From Sulfurimonas sp. (GTDB lineage: Bacteria; Campylobacterota; Campylobacteria; Campylobacterales; Sulfurimonadaceae): a stretch of DNA of 10,472 nucleotides. The stretch lies in assembly GCA_015663215.1 (NCBI GenBank), contig DQSP01000071.1:1-10472 (forward strand), written 5' to 3'. The position numbers were made by a program, and so were the translations under genes. Positions 1 through 7,253 of this stretch are shown here, one piece after another; position 1 is the stretch's first letter; each line of letters starts with the position of its first letter. The notes below the pieces were generated by a model. That model worked only from the letters and a program-made list of their open reading frames with translations, was not told where the DNA came from and did no database searches.

Positions 1-83
1 TTAAAATTTTTACTAAACACCCCTTAAGCACAAGCATAGGTAATCTTTAGAAATCTCTATTGCAAAATTTGGGTTAAACTCGA
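1..83. other. Region downstream of selO, nothing identified
   Basis: AT-rich sequence after the selO stop. I see no GC-rich hairpin with a T tract that would serve as an operon terminator. A plus-strand frame is open from base 3 to a TAG at 48-50 and could be the tail of a converging gene, but 15 codons are too few to judge. Confidence 0.3.
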
Positions 84-1871
84 CTAAGACGAACAGCTAA
101 TATGAGATACTCCCGCAACATTAAAGAGCTCAGAGGGTTTTAGCTTATAGTATTTTTCCTCGACATTTTTTGACTGTTCATCATATGGTGCAGTCATGAC
201 CTTTTGCAACTCTTTTACTGATAAGTACTCTCCTTGCTCTGCCCTTTTATAAGCAGGCACAAGTAAACATTCTCTTAAAATGTACTTTGGATTAATTCGC
301 TTCATCTTATTTTTGAGTGCTTCTTGTGATTTTAAATCATTAACATCTATGAGTATATGCCACATTTTAAGCCATGTAGACCAACTCTTTAAAGTTGCTT
401 CACTTAGCTCTTTTTTATAAAAGCTTTTTTTGAGTGGAGTGATATCTTCTGGTAGTTCTGAGAGTTCCCTAAAGAAGATAGTATAATCAACTGAAGTTTG
501 TTGCATAAGTTGATGCAGCTCTTTGAGCAGTCCTCCATCTAAAGTTTCAAGTCCTAGCTTATCTGACCACATTTTTTGTAATTTTTCTTGCATTACTTTA
601 GGAAAATCATTTTGAATCTCTTCTAGTTTTGCTAAAGACTCTTTATCTGATGTAAGTAAAGGTGCTAAAGAGATACAAAACCCATTAAAATTCTTTTGAG
701 CTGCTTGTGGTTGGTTGAAAAATGAGAAGTGTTTTCCTCCACCTGTCCAAGGCTGATAGGAGGGGTCAAAATTGTCCATAAAACCAAAAGGACCATAATC
801 AAGGGTAAAACCTCCTGCCGCACAGTTGTCACTGTTAAAGTTTCCTTGGCAGTAGCCAACACGAATCCAGTTTGCTACAAGTGAAGTAAGACGAGATCTA
901 AACTCTTGTGCTAGTAAGAGAATTTTTTCTTCTAAAGGTAATTCTTTATCTATATCATTACTGTATTCACGCTCAACGAGATGCAAAACAATCATCTCTA
1001 ACTCTTTGGTCGCGTTTGGATGTTCACTCTTACGTGCACGACGAGCAAAAAGTTCGAGTTGTCCCACACGAATAAACGAAGGAGCAACCCGTGTCGAGAT
1101 AGCAACAGCTTCTTCTATCATAACTTCAGGGTCTTTTGAGTAGGAGTTGTCTCTAAACCATGGACGTCTCACTTTTTCTAAATTTGAAGTATAGAGAGTT
1201 AATGAACGTGATGTAGGAATGCCAAGTGCATGCATATGCTCTTGAGCTAAAAATTCACGAACACTTGAGCGCAAAACTGCACGACCATCTGCCCCACGAC
1301 AGTATGGCGTTTGACCACCACCTTTGAGTTGCATCTCGATGCGTTTACCCTTAAGAACACCCTCATAAACAGACATAGCACGACCATCACCATAAGCATT
1401 TCCAGTTCCAAAAGGACACTGCTGATAGTACTCAGTGCCATAGATAGAAAGAGCATATCCACATGCCCAACCAAGCTTATTCATAGGCTCTGGTAACTGT
1501 GACATATCTCCTGAAAACATACGAATAAAGTCCGGCGACTCTGCTAGAGCTTCAGCGAAACCAAGTTCCTTAAACAAGGTTTTAGAGTGTGCGATATACT
1601 GTGGCTCTTTAATAGGTGTAGATTTTACGGGAACATAATGTCCACTAAAGACTTCTCGTGGTGAGTAATCAATACCATCTTCAGTGGTGTTTGGATCAGA
1701 GTTAAGTGTGTCCATTAGCGAGTAGTCTACTGTTTTTGCAAGGTCCTCAAGTGTTGTTATGGCTCTGTCAGCTTTTGAGATATAAGGTGCTTTGGAAGAA
1801 GTCTTTAACTTCGAACGGGCACGTTTTAGGTGTTTGTCATATAGCTTTTGAATTTTCGCATTTCTGTTCAT
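84..1871 (-). CDS. selO: Protein adenylyltransferase SelO (YdiU family)
   Basis: SelO has a pseudokinase fold and transfers AMP from ATP to Ser/Thr/Tyr of target proteins; in E. coli it is linked to the oxidative stress response. Family landmarks visible in the 595 residues are GDGRA (161-165), LKGGGQTPY with the nucleotide-binding Lys183, [14 protein letters not shown] (194-207), the catalytic loop NSDN with Asp348/Asn349, and DYGPFGF with metal-binding Asp358. The protein ends in SCSS, so a Cys sits third from the end, where eukaryotic SelO carries selenocysteine. It is longer than E. coli SelO (about 478 aa) and the catalytic loop reads [10 protein letters not shown] where E. coli has AHGVMNTDNM, so this is a divergent clade. 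The ATG has AAGGA seven bases upstream. It is the last gene of the operon, 20 bases after the HAD gene, and has no obvious part in the sugar pathway. Confidence 0.95.
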   Translation of the reverse strand: MNRNAKIQKLYDKHLKRARSKLKTSSKAPYISKADRAITTLEDLAKTVDYSLMDTLNSDPNTTEDGIDYSPREVFSGHYVPVKSTPIKEPQYIAHSKTLFKELGFAEALAESPDFIRMFSGDMSQLPEPMNKLGWACGYALSIYGTEYYQQCPFGTGNAYGDGRAMSVYEGVLKGKRIEMQLKGGGQTPYCRGADGRAVLRSSVREFLAQEHMHALGIPTSRSLTLYTSNLEKVRRPWFRDNSYSKDPEVMIEEAVAISTRVAPSFIRVGQLELFARRARKSEHPNATKELEMIVLHLVEREYSNDIDKELPLEEKILLLAQEFRSRLTSLVANWIRVGYCQGNFNSDNCAAGGFTLDYGPFGFMDNFDPSYQPWTGGGKHFSFFNQPQAAQKNFNGFCISLAPLLTSDKESLAKLEEIQNDFPKVMQEKLQKMWSDKLGLETLDGGLLKELHQLMQQTSVDYTIFFRELSELPEDITPLKKSFYKKELSEATLKSWSTWLKMWHILIDVNDLKSQEALKNKMKRINPKYILRECLLVPAYKRAEQGEYLSVKELQKVMTAPYDEQSKNVEEKYYKLKPSELFNVAGVSHISCSS

Positions 1872-1878
1872 ATGTTTT

Positions 1879-1883
1879 TCCTT
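1879..1883 (-). promoter_or_regulatory. Ribosome binding site of selO
   Basis: AAGGA on the minus strand ends seven bases before the selO ATG at 1871, in the 20-base gap after the HAD gene. It suggests selO is translated independently rather than by coupling. Confidence 0.7.
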
Positions 1884-1891
1884 GAATTCGT

Positions 1892-2473
1892 CTATTTTAC
1901 TCTAACCTTAACATCAGCAATAGCTAAAATAGCATCATCCCCACCACTATCACCATAGGTATAGATTTTATCATAGTCGTCTAGGTTTAGATGGGCTTGT
2001 ACTCGTCTGAGCTTTTCTTGACCATGACAGTTTTTTGTTTTGAAGTGTCCGGTGAATTTCCCATCTTTAAACGCTAGTTCTGTACAGAGAAGTTCTACCT
2101 TGTGTTTGTTTGCCCATGGCTCTAACCATGAACGTAATGATGCCGATACTATGAGGACTCTATCACCATTTTTTATATGCTCTTGAAACTTCTCATAGAT
2201 GTGCTCTCTTGTAATATCGTTGATTTTTGTTTCGCCATATTTTTGAGCTAGTCTTTTAAATTCATCTTCGTTTATTTTATGAAAGTAAAGTCTAAAGAGT
2301 AGCTCTTTGGCATAAGAGTTGTCCATTAGTTTTGTTTTGTAGAGAAAAAATATGGGGGAGAATATGGCTAATTTGAAGTAGTAAGTTGGTTTTCCTACGG
2401 CAAACTTGATGAACTCTCCAAGAGAGTCCTTTGTTGTGAGTGTCCCATCAAAATCAAAGAGTGCTAGAGTCAC
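1892..2473 (-). CDS. HAD-IB family phosphatase, candidate polyprenyl-phosphoribose 5-phosphatase
   Basis: Haloacid dehalogenase superfamily, subclass IB (SerB-like). Motif I is DFDGTL with nucleophile Asp7 and acid/base Asp9, motif II is VSAS with Ser110, Lys154 is the likely motif III lysine, and motif IV is GDSGGDD with Asp175 and Asp179. Residues about 13-100 form the helical cap; a hydrophobic, basic stretch at about 33-48 could touch the membrane. The start is GTG, overlapping the TGA of the upstream glycosyltransferase by four bases (GTGA); no later start would keep motif I. Family membership is certain and the substrate is inferred: beside UbiA, DprE1 and DprE2 homologues, the missing activity is removal of the 5-phosphate from polyprenyl-phosphoryl-5-phosphoribose. 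M. tuberculosis is thought to use an unrelated PAP2 protein for this step. A general phosphatase such as phosphoserine phosphatase is less likely given the context. Confidence 0.9.
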   Translation of the reverse strand: MTLALFDFDGTLTTKDSLGEFIKFAVGKPTYYFKLAIFSPIFFLYKTKLMDNSYAKELLFRLYFHKINEDEFKRLAQKYGETKINDITREHIYEKFQEHIKNGDRVLIVSASLRSWLEPWANKHKVELLCTELAFKDGKFTGHFKTKNCHGQEKLRRVQAHLNLDDYDKIYTYGDSGGDDAILAIADVKVRVK

Positions 2474-3975
2474 TTGAGTTGCTCATCTTTATAGTATCTA
2501 TCGTTGAAGTAACATTTGCCTTGTGGTAGCCATTTTGGTATGTCATAAAACTTCTTTTGTTGTATATCTAAGTAGTGTGTTTTGTATTTATCGTAATCAA
2601 AACCTTTGCACTCAGCTACATAAAACACAGCATCTTCGACTTTAAATGTATCTATCTTTACATCATCGCAAACATTTGCATATTCACTTATCTTTATCTC
2701 ACGGTTGTTAAAGATATATAAGTCTCTGTCTTTAAGAGTGCGAATATCTACTAGTTTATCATCCATTCGACCAAAAACAGAGTTGCTAAATATCATCGGC
2801 ATATCTTTTTTACAGTAGTAGTTAAACATGGCTGCGTTTGTGTAACCTGTGGAGAAAAGTTTTTTATCTGTGTACTCTTTGTCTAAAATAGTACAAGTCT
2901 CTTTCATATTTGAGCTAAGAACTGCATCCTCGTAGAAGTAACTCGATTTAAAAACAGAGTTAGGTAGTAGATGAAGAGCTGCTAAAACACAAAGTAATAT
3001 AACTATATGTATAGCTGTAAAGATAGCATTGTACTTGAAGAGTTTATGCAGGTACTTCTCATCTAAAAATGCAAAGAGTAAAAATATATAAGGTATAAAG
3101 AGTATAAACCAGTGTATGCCCATTAAGTTTTTAAGTGAAACCATAAAGAATACTACAAACATTACACCGAGTATAAGTGAGACAAGTATAAGTAGCTCAC
3201 TTTTTACAAAGTTTTTTCTACTCTTGTAAAGAAACCAAAATGCCCATGGTGTTACGACATAAACAAGGTTTAAAACAAAGTTTGAAAATGTCTCGAAGTT
3301 ATAGTGACTCTCTGTTCGAGCGAAGAAGTTAAACATGATGTTGTTCCAACAGCAGTTGTAGTTGAAGTAGATGTTTTGGGCTATGGCGAGTAGGACTATT
3401 GGCATGGCTATAAGTAGTGTTTTTATGGCTTTTGTTTTGTACACAGATATGGCAAAAACAAAGAGTGAGAAAAACAAAAACAGAGAGAAGTACTTACTTA
3501 AAAATGCAGCCCCTAAAAAGAGTCCTGCGAGTAGGGCATATTTGATAGTCTGCTCTTTTTTGAGTGAGTAGACAAAGAACTGTGTCCCGAGTGTTCCAAA
3601 AAGAACGAGGGGAATATCGTTTGTAAAAAGTGACATTAAAATATCTACAGGAGAGACTAAAAAGAGTAAAAAAAGTAGGTATGCCTTGTTTTCATCAATA
3701 TAAAGCTGGGCTATTTTATAGATACTAAACGCCACCGTAATAGCCGCCATAAATGAGAAAAGTCTAAAAAATATGATGCTATCATTTACAAAACTCATAA
3801 GCCATATGAGCCACCCAATCATTGGAGGGTGGTCATAGTAACCGCTACTAAGGTGTGTTGCCCACTTTATGAAGTAAGCTTCATCACCTGTGAGTGGTAC
3901 AAGTGCTAGAATGAAGAGCTTACAAAAAAGAACAATCCCGACTATCTTTATCTCTTTTTCGTAGGTTTTTGTCAT
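2470..3975 (-). CDS. GT39/PMT-type integral membrane glycosyltransferase (second copy)
   Basis: GT-C fold polyprenyl-phosphate-sugar-dependent glycosyltransferase, related to ArnT and protein mannosyltransferases, acting on the periplasmic face. The signature first loop is TGDEAY (29-34) followed by YYDHPPMIGW (46-55), with Asp31/Glu32 the expected catalytic/metal acids; a second acidic motif TNDIPLVLF has Asp120. About ten hydrophobic helices span residues 10-345, followed by a soluble C-terminal domain of roughly 150 residues with several cysteines. It differs clearly from the other GT39 gene at the operon head outside these motifs. It starts four bases after the SDR stop, has only a weak Shine-Dalgarno, and overlaps the HAD start by four bases, so it is probably translationally coupled. 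Given the neighbours, the donor is likely a polyprenyl-phosphoryl pentofuranose. The acceptor is unknown. Confidence 0.9.
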   Translation of the reverse strand: MTKTYEKEIKIVGIVLFCKLFILALVPLTGDEAYFIKWATHLSSGYYDHPPMIGWLIWLMSFVNDSIIFFRLFSFMAAITVAFSIYKIAQLYIDENKAYLLFLLFLVSPVDILMSLFTNDIPLVLFGTLGTQFFVYSLKKEQTIKYALLAGLFLGAAFLSKYFSLFLFFSLFVFAISVYKTKAIKTLLIAMPIVLLAIAQNIYFNYNCCWNNIMFNFFARTESHYNFETFSNFVLNLVYVVTPWAFWFLYKSRKNFVKSELLILVSLILGVMFVVFFMVSLKNLMGIHWFILFIPYIFLLFAFLDEKYLHKLFKYNAIFTAIHIVILLCVLAALHLLPNSVFKSSYFYEDAVLSSNMKETCTILDKEYTDKKLFSTGYTNAAMFNYYCKKDMPMIFSNSVFGRMDDKLVDIRTLKDRDLYIFNNREIKISEYANVCDDVKIDTFKVEDAVFYVAECKGFDYDKYKTHYLDIQQKKFYDIPKWLPQGKCYFNDRYYKDEQLK

Positions 3976-3979
3976 AGTT

Positions 3980-4711
3980 TTAGATGCTCAGTTTTTTGAA
4001 GATGAACTCAGGGATAGTTGTGATGATAAGCATGATGTAACGCCATACCCATTTAGTATAAAGAGTATTTTTTCCTGTTTGTTGTGCTTTGAAAATATCT
4101 TCTGCTACTTCACTTGGCTGGGCTGTGAGTTTCTGGGGAAGTACTAATCCTTCTGTCATTTTTGTGTTTACAAACCCGGGTTTAACTGTTAATACTGAAA
4201 CGCCACTCTCAAAGAGTCTATTTCTTAGCCCTGAGAGGTAAGCACTAAACGCAGCTTTTGCACTACCGTAGATATAATTTGTTTTTCTTCCGCGATCTCC
4301 TGCAACAGAACTAACTCCGACTATAAAGCCGCGTTTATCTTCTTCAAAGTCGTTTGCTATTATGTTTAAAAGACTTACGGCTCCTGTGTAGTTTACATTG
4401 ATAGTGTTAAGGGATTCGCTCCACTCTTTTTGAGCCTTGTGTTGTTCTGTCATATACCCTGAAACAACTATAACACCAAAAGGTTTCTCCGCTAGTGAGT
4501 TATATATCTCCTTATGCGTATTAAACGCAGTGATATCAAGTTCTACTAACTCCACTTTTACAGAAGAACGAACTTCTAGGTCTGTTTTAAACTCTTCTAA
4601 CTCAGCTATATCTCTAGCACCAAGGTATAAGTTATAACCATTTTTTGCATAAACACGAGCTGTCTCTTTTGCTATATCACTCTTTGCACCAACTATTAAA
4701 ACATAACTCAT
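3980..4711 (-). CDS. dprE2: DprE2-like SDR: decaprenylphospho-2-keto-ribose (erythro-pentofuranosid-2-ulose) reductase
   Basis: Short-chain dehydrogenase predicted to reduce the 2-keto intermediate made by DprE1 to the arabino configuration with NAD(P)H. The N-terminal nucleotide loop is VGAKSDIA (7-14), as in DprE2 proteins, which use a variant of TGxxxGIG. The catalytic set is Ser135 in VSSVAGDRGR, Tyr148 and Lys152 (YGSAK), with Asn107 in NVNYTGAVS. PGFVNTKMT (178-186) is the usual loop after the sheet. The C-terminus WRYIMLIITTIPEFIFKKLSI-like helix (223-243) closely resembles, from memory, the hydrophobic amphipathic tail of M. tuberculosis Rv3791, which is unusual for SDRs and suits a membrane lipid substrate. 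The ATG overlaps the DprE1 stop as ATGA and has AAAAGG eight bases upstream. Length of 243 aa is normal. Confidence 0.93.
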   Translation of the reverse strand: MSYVLIVGAKSDIAKETARVYAKNGYNLYLGARDIAELEEFKTDLEVRSSVKVELVELDITAFNTHKEIYNSLAEKPFGVIVVSGYMTEQHKAQKEWSESLNTINVNYTGAVSLLNIIANDFEEDKRGFIVGVSSVAGDRGRKTNYIYGSAKAAFSAYLSGLRNRLFESGVSVLTVKPGFVNTKMTEGLVLPQKLTAQPSEVAEDIFKAQQTGKNTLYTKWVWRYIMLIITTIPEFIFKKLSI

Positions 4712-6000
4712 AATCCCAACCTTTTACTTTGTAGTGAATTAAATTTTTCACTCATATTATTTTCTTTTCTAAACTTTCTAAATGTTTCTATCTTCTCATA
4801 ACCTTGCTCAAAAGTCTCTTTGCTTACACGGACATCCTTTGTGAGGTATATACGACCACCACACTCAACTACTATTGCATCAAGTTCATCTAAGAGCTCA
4901 AATAGTCCCTTTTCTATTTTAAAGTCAAGTGCTAGAGAGTAACCCTCTATAGGAAAAGAGAGATAATTTTCATTTTTCTTGCCGTAGAGTTTGAGTACTG
5001 CAAGAAATGAGCCTTTGCCACTCTGCGAAATTTTATCTAAAATTCTCTCTAAACCATCAAAACTACTCTCTTTTGGTAAAATGAATTGATATTGAGTAAA
5101 ACCATTTTTACCATAAATACGGTTCCAGTTACGAATGCTATCAAGTGGATAAAAAAAGCTATCAAAATGTACTCTCTGCTTGGAAACACCATCTTGAGAT
5201 TTCCAATAATAAAGCCAGTTAAAAGCTTTTACACTTAGAGTATTGAGGGCAAAAGATGGAAAGTTAAAAGGGATGTTGAGTTTTGACTTTGGCTTGTACC
5301 TAAGATCTCCATCATCTGCAAACTCACCAACCATAAGTAGAGACTTTCCTATATTCTCATCTTTTGCGAGGCAGTCTACCCATGCCACACTATATGGTAG
5401 GTGTTTATACTCTTCAAACGCTGCAAAAGTCTCTTTAAGATTTCTTGTTTTTATAGTGGTTTGATTTATGAACTGTGAGTTTATTTTTTTAAGTGATAGT
5501 TTTGCTGTGAGGATGACTCCTGTGAGACCCATCCCTCCACAAGTAGCAAGAAAAAGCTCTTCATCTTTTTTAACAGTGACAATTTTTCCATCTGCTAACA
5601 TAAGAGTAAACTCTTGGACACATTCACTAAAGCAACCTTCTATATGGTGGTTTTTACCATGAATGTCTGAGGCGATAGCACCGCCTACTGTAATGAGTTT
5701 TGTTCCAGGTGTGATTTTTAAAAACCATCCGTGTTTGACTACTCCCTCTAGTATCTCAGAGAGTAAAACACCTGCTTGAACCTCTAATATACCATTAGTT
5801 ACATCAAAGTCTAAGAAGTAGTCATAGGGTTTTGTATGGACTAACGTGTCAGCTAGCGCACTATCTCCATAACTTCGACCATTTCCATAAGCTACTAACT
5901 CATCAGCCGTGTCAAGTTTCTCTTGAAGCTCTTTTTCACTACTAAATTTAATAACTTCATTTTCAACAAGAGGGTACATTCCCCAGCTTTGTAAACTCAA
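4708..6000 (-). CDS. dprE1: DprE1-like FAD oxidoreductase: decaprenylphosphoryl-ribose 2'-oxidase
   Basis: VAO-family flavoenzyme predicted to oxidise the 2'-OH of polyprenyl-phosphoryl-ribose, the first half of its epimerisation to arabinose. FAD-binding motifs are GNGRSYGDSAL (39-49) and PGTKLITVGGAIASDIHGKNHH in two parts (98-119), with His114 and Lys116 matching His132/Lys134 of M. tuberculosis DprE1. SVAWVD (204-209), QYQFILP (303-309), SFPIEGY (348-354) and LTKD with Lys388 (matching Lys418) all align. At the position of Cys387, the target of covalent benzothiazinones, this protein has Ala357. Length is 430 aa against 461. The start is TTG: it has AAGGA seven bases upstream and keeps the N-terminal SWG motif; the next ATG (codon 8) would lose it. 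It follows gtrA by three bases and overlaps the SDR start by four. Confidence 0.95.
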   Translation of the reverse strand: MSLQSWGMYPLVENEVIKFSSEKELQEKLDTADELVAYGNGRSYGDSALADTLVHTKPYDYFLDFDVTNGILEVQAGVLLSEILEGVVKHGWFLKITPGTKLITVGGAIASDIHGKNHHIEGCFSECVQEFTLMLADGKIVTVKKDEELFLATCGGMGLTGVILTAKLSLKKINSQFINQTTIKTRNLKETFAAFEEYKHLPYSVAWVDCLAKDENIGKSLLMVGEFADDGDLRYKPKSKLNIPFNFPSFALNTLSVKAFNWLYYWKSQDGVSKQRVHFDSFFYPLDSIRNWNRIYGKNGFTQYQFILPKESSFDGLERILDKISQSGKGSFLAVLKLYGKKNENYLSFPIEGYSLALDFKIEKGLFELLDELDAIVVECGGRIYLTKDVRVSKETFEQGYEKIETFRKFRKENNMSEKFNSLQSKRLGL

Positions 6001-6003
6001 ACT

Positions 6004-6393
6004 TTAGTCCTTAAAAACAAATTTTTTATCTAAATTATACTTGATTACATAACCTATACTTAAGCCAATTACAGCACCTAAATACTTCGCATTTTCATCT
6101 GCAAAAGCATAATCAAAGCCAGTCTCAAAACCCCAAAAAATAAAGGTCGTAAAAACTCCCATGAGAGAGTAAAGTAAAAACTTCTTGCCATTATCTTTAG
6201 CACCTGAAGTTTCATGGAAAAAAATGTACTTTTTATCTAAGATATATTTTAATACTAAACCAGCTAATGTCCCGATAAACATAGCGAGATAAAGAGATAA
6301 AAAACCACTATAAACAAAAAAGCTCAGCCACTGAAAAAAAAGATTTACTATGGTTGATATAATAGCAAAAATGATGTAACGAATGGCTATCAT
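6004..6393 (-). CDS. GtrA-family membrane protein, candidate lipid-linked pentose flippase
   Basis: Small four-helix inner-membrane protein of the GtrA family, whose members are proposed to move polyprenyl-phosphate-linked sugars across the membrane or assist their transferases. Two family signatures are visible, one after each helix pair: KYILDKKYIF and IKYNLDKKFVF, the second almost at the C-terminus. I chose the ATG at 6393, giving 129 aa: it overlaps the UbiA stop as ATGA, the same coupling seen elsewhere in this operon, and the hydrophobic helix begins at once. The longer reading from 6429 (141 aa) overlaps UbiA by 40 bases, has no Shine-Dalgarno and adds a polar stretch unlike the family. 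It lies directly before dprE1 and dprE2, as the GtrA-type Rv3789 does in M. tuberculosis, where it was proposed to reorient decaprenyl-phospho-arabinose. Flippase activity here is inferred. Confidence 0.9.
   Translation of the reverse strand: MIAIRYIIFAIISTIVNLFFQWLSFFVYSGFLSLYLAMFIGTLAGLVLKYILDKKYIFFHETSGAKDNGKKFLLYSLMGVFTTFIFWGFETGFDYAFADENAKYLGAVIGLSIGYVIKYNLDKKFVFKD
6008..6012 (-). promoter_or_regulatory. Ribosome binding site that decides the TTG start of dprE1
   Basis: AAGGA on the minus strand ends seven bases before the TTG at 6000-5998. It lies within the last codons of gtrA. Its spacing is ideal for the TTG and too long (28 bases) for the next in-frame ATG, so the TTG start is preferred. 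Confidence 0.7.
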
Positions 6394-7253
6394 ATAAACT
6401 TTACTATCCCTACAAAACTGATAAGCCATAAAATAAGAGTGATTTTAATGAAAGTATCTTTGAGGACTATTTTACTAGGGCTACCACTTTGCTGTTCTAC
6501 AAAAGTTATCTGCATATAACGAAGGATGGCGAGGATGACGAATATAGTTGTGAGGTAGAGATACTCACTCCCTATGCGAGCTATGACTTCAGGTGAGACA
6601 GTGTACTGTAAGTAACTCACTATCACAACTCCACTCATAAGTACCATAGCCGCGTTTACGAACTCTAGGTTATAGCCATCTATGTTTTTTCGTGTCTCTT
6701 TACCTTCAAGGGAGAGCAGTACATCATCACGGCGTTTAGCAAGTGCTAAGAAAATAGCAAGTAAAAAAGTAATGATGATGATCCACATTGAAAGAGGTGT
6801 ATCTGTTACCTGTGCCCCTGCAAATAAACGCAGCACAAAACCCGTAGCAATGATGAAAATGTCAACAATGGCAATGTGTTTGAGTCGGTAAGAGTATAAG
6901 ATATTTAGCACAAAATACATAACTAATACAGCGAAAAGTTCATGTGAAAAGAGAAATGTTGCCACTAAAGTAGTTGATGAAAGCCCTAAAAAAAGAAAGT
7001 TCGCAGTTGTTAAAGAGATAGCACCTGAAGCGAGAGGACGGTTCTTCTTTGTGGGGTGTTTTTTGTCTTCTTCTATGTCCATGAAATCGTTCAAAACATA
7101 TATGCTACTAGCTAATAGAGAGAAAAGTACAAACGCAACAGTGGCGTTTAAAACACTCTCTTGATTAAAGTTAAACGCGAAGATAAGTGGTGCAAATATG
7201 AAGAGATTTTTTACATACTGGTGTGGGCGTAGAAGCATTAGTAAGTTATTCAT
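6390..7253 (-). CDS. UbiA-family prenyltransferase, decaprenyl-phosphate phosphoribosyltransferase-like
   Basis: Polytopic UbiA-superfamily enzyme predicted to transfer 5-phosphoribose from PRPP to a polyprenyl phosphate on the cytoplasmic side, the committed step to lipid-linked ribose and arabinose. The first Asp-rich motif is NDFMDIEEDKKHPTKKNRP (55-73), containing the DxxxD metal site followed by HPTKxxRP, which is characteristic of the Rv3806c/phosphoribosyltransferase branch and not of quinone UbiA or heme-O synthase. The second motif is YSYRLKHIAIVD (120-131), followed by a helix ending LRLFAGA, and a cytosolic KRRDD/KNIDGYN loop (173-194). There are about eight or nine hydrophobic helices, and 287 aa is typical. 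The ATG overlaps the upstream glycosyltransferase stop as ATGA, with a weak GAG ribosome binding site. The presence of DprE1 and DprE2 homologues downstream supports the substrate assignment. Confidence 0.92.
   Translation of the reverse strand: MNNLLMLLRPHQYVKNLFIFAPLIFAFNFNQESVLNATVAFVLFSLLASSIYVLNDFMDIEEDKKHPTKKNRPLASGAISLTTANFLFLGLSSTTLVATFLFSHELFAVLVMYFVLNILYSYRLKHIAIVDIFIIATGFVLRLFAGAQVTDTPLSMWIIIITFLLAIFLALAKRRDDVLLSLEGKETRKNIDGYNLEFVNAAMVLMSGVVIVSYLQYTVSPEVIARIGSEYLYLTTIFVILAILRYMQITFVEQQSGSPSKIVLKDTFIKITLILWLISFVGIVKFI

Noticed and set aside
1-83. In-frame continuation after the selO TAG, open to base 12 on the minus strand
   Set aside because: The SCSS ending before the TAG is the expected family C-terminus, so read-through is not needed and the extra 23 codons are likely chance.
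665-1496. Open frames of 61-75 codons on both strands within selO
   Set aside because: They are embedded in the strongly conserved selO coding region, lack ribosome binding sites and encode no recognisable motif.
6394-6429. Longer GtrA reading from ATG 6429
   Set aside because: It has no Shine-Dalgarno, overlaps UbiA by 40 bases and adds a polar segment atypical of the family; the ATGA start at 6393 fits the operon pattern.
3371-6891. Plus-strand open frames of 64-73 codons opposite the GT39, dprE2, dprE1 and ubiA genes
   Set aside because: All are antisense to well-identified genes and show only shadow composition.
6390-7253. Quinone (4-hydroxybenzoate) or heme-O UbiA prenyltransferase
   Set aside because: The HPTKxxRP extension of the first Asp motif and the dprE neighbours point to the phosphoribosyltransferase branch.
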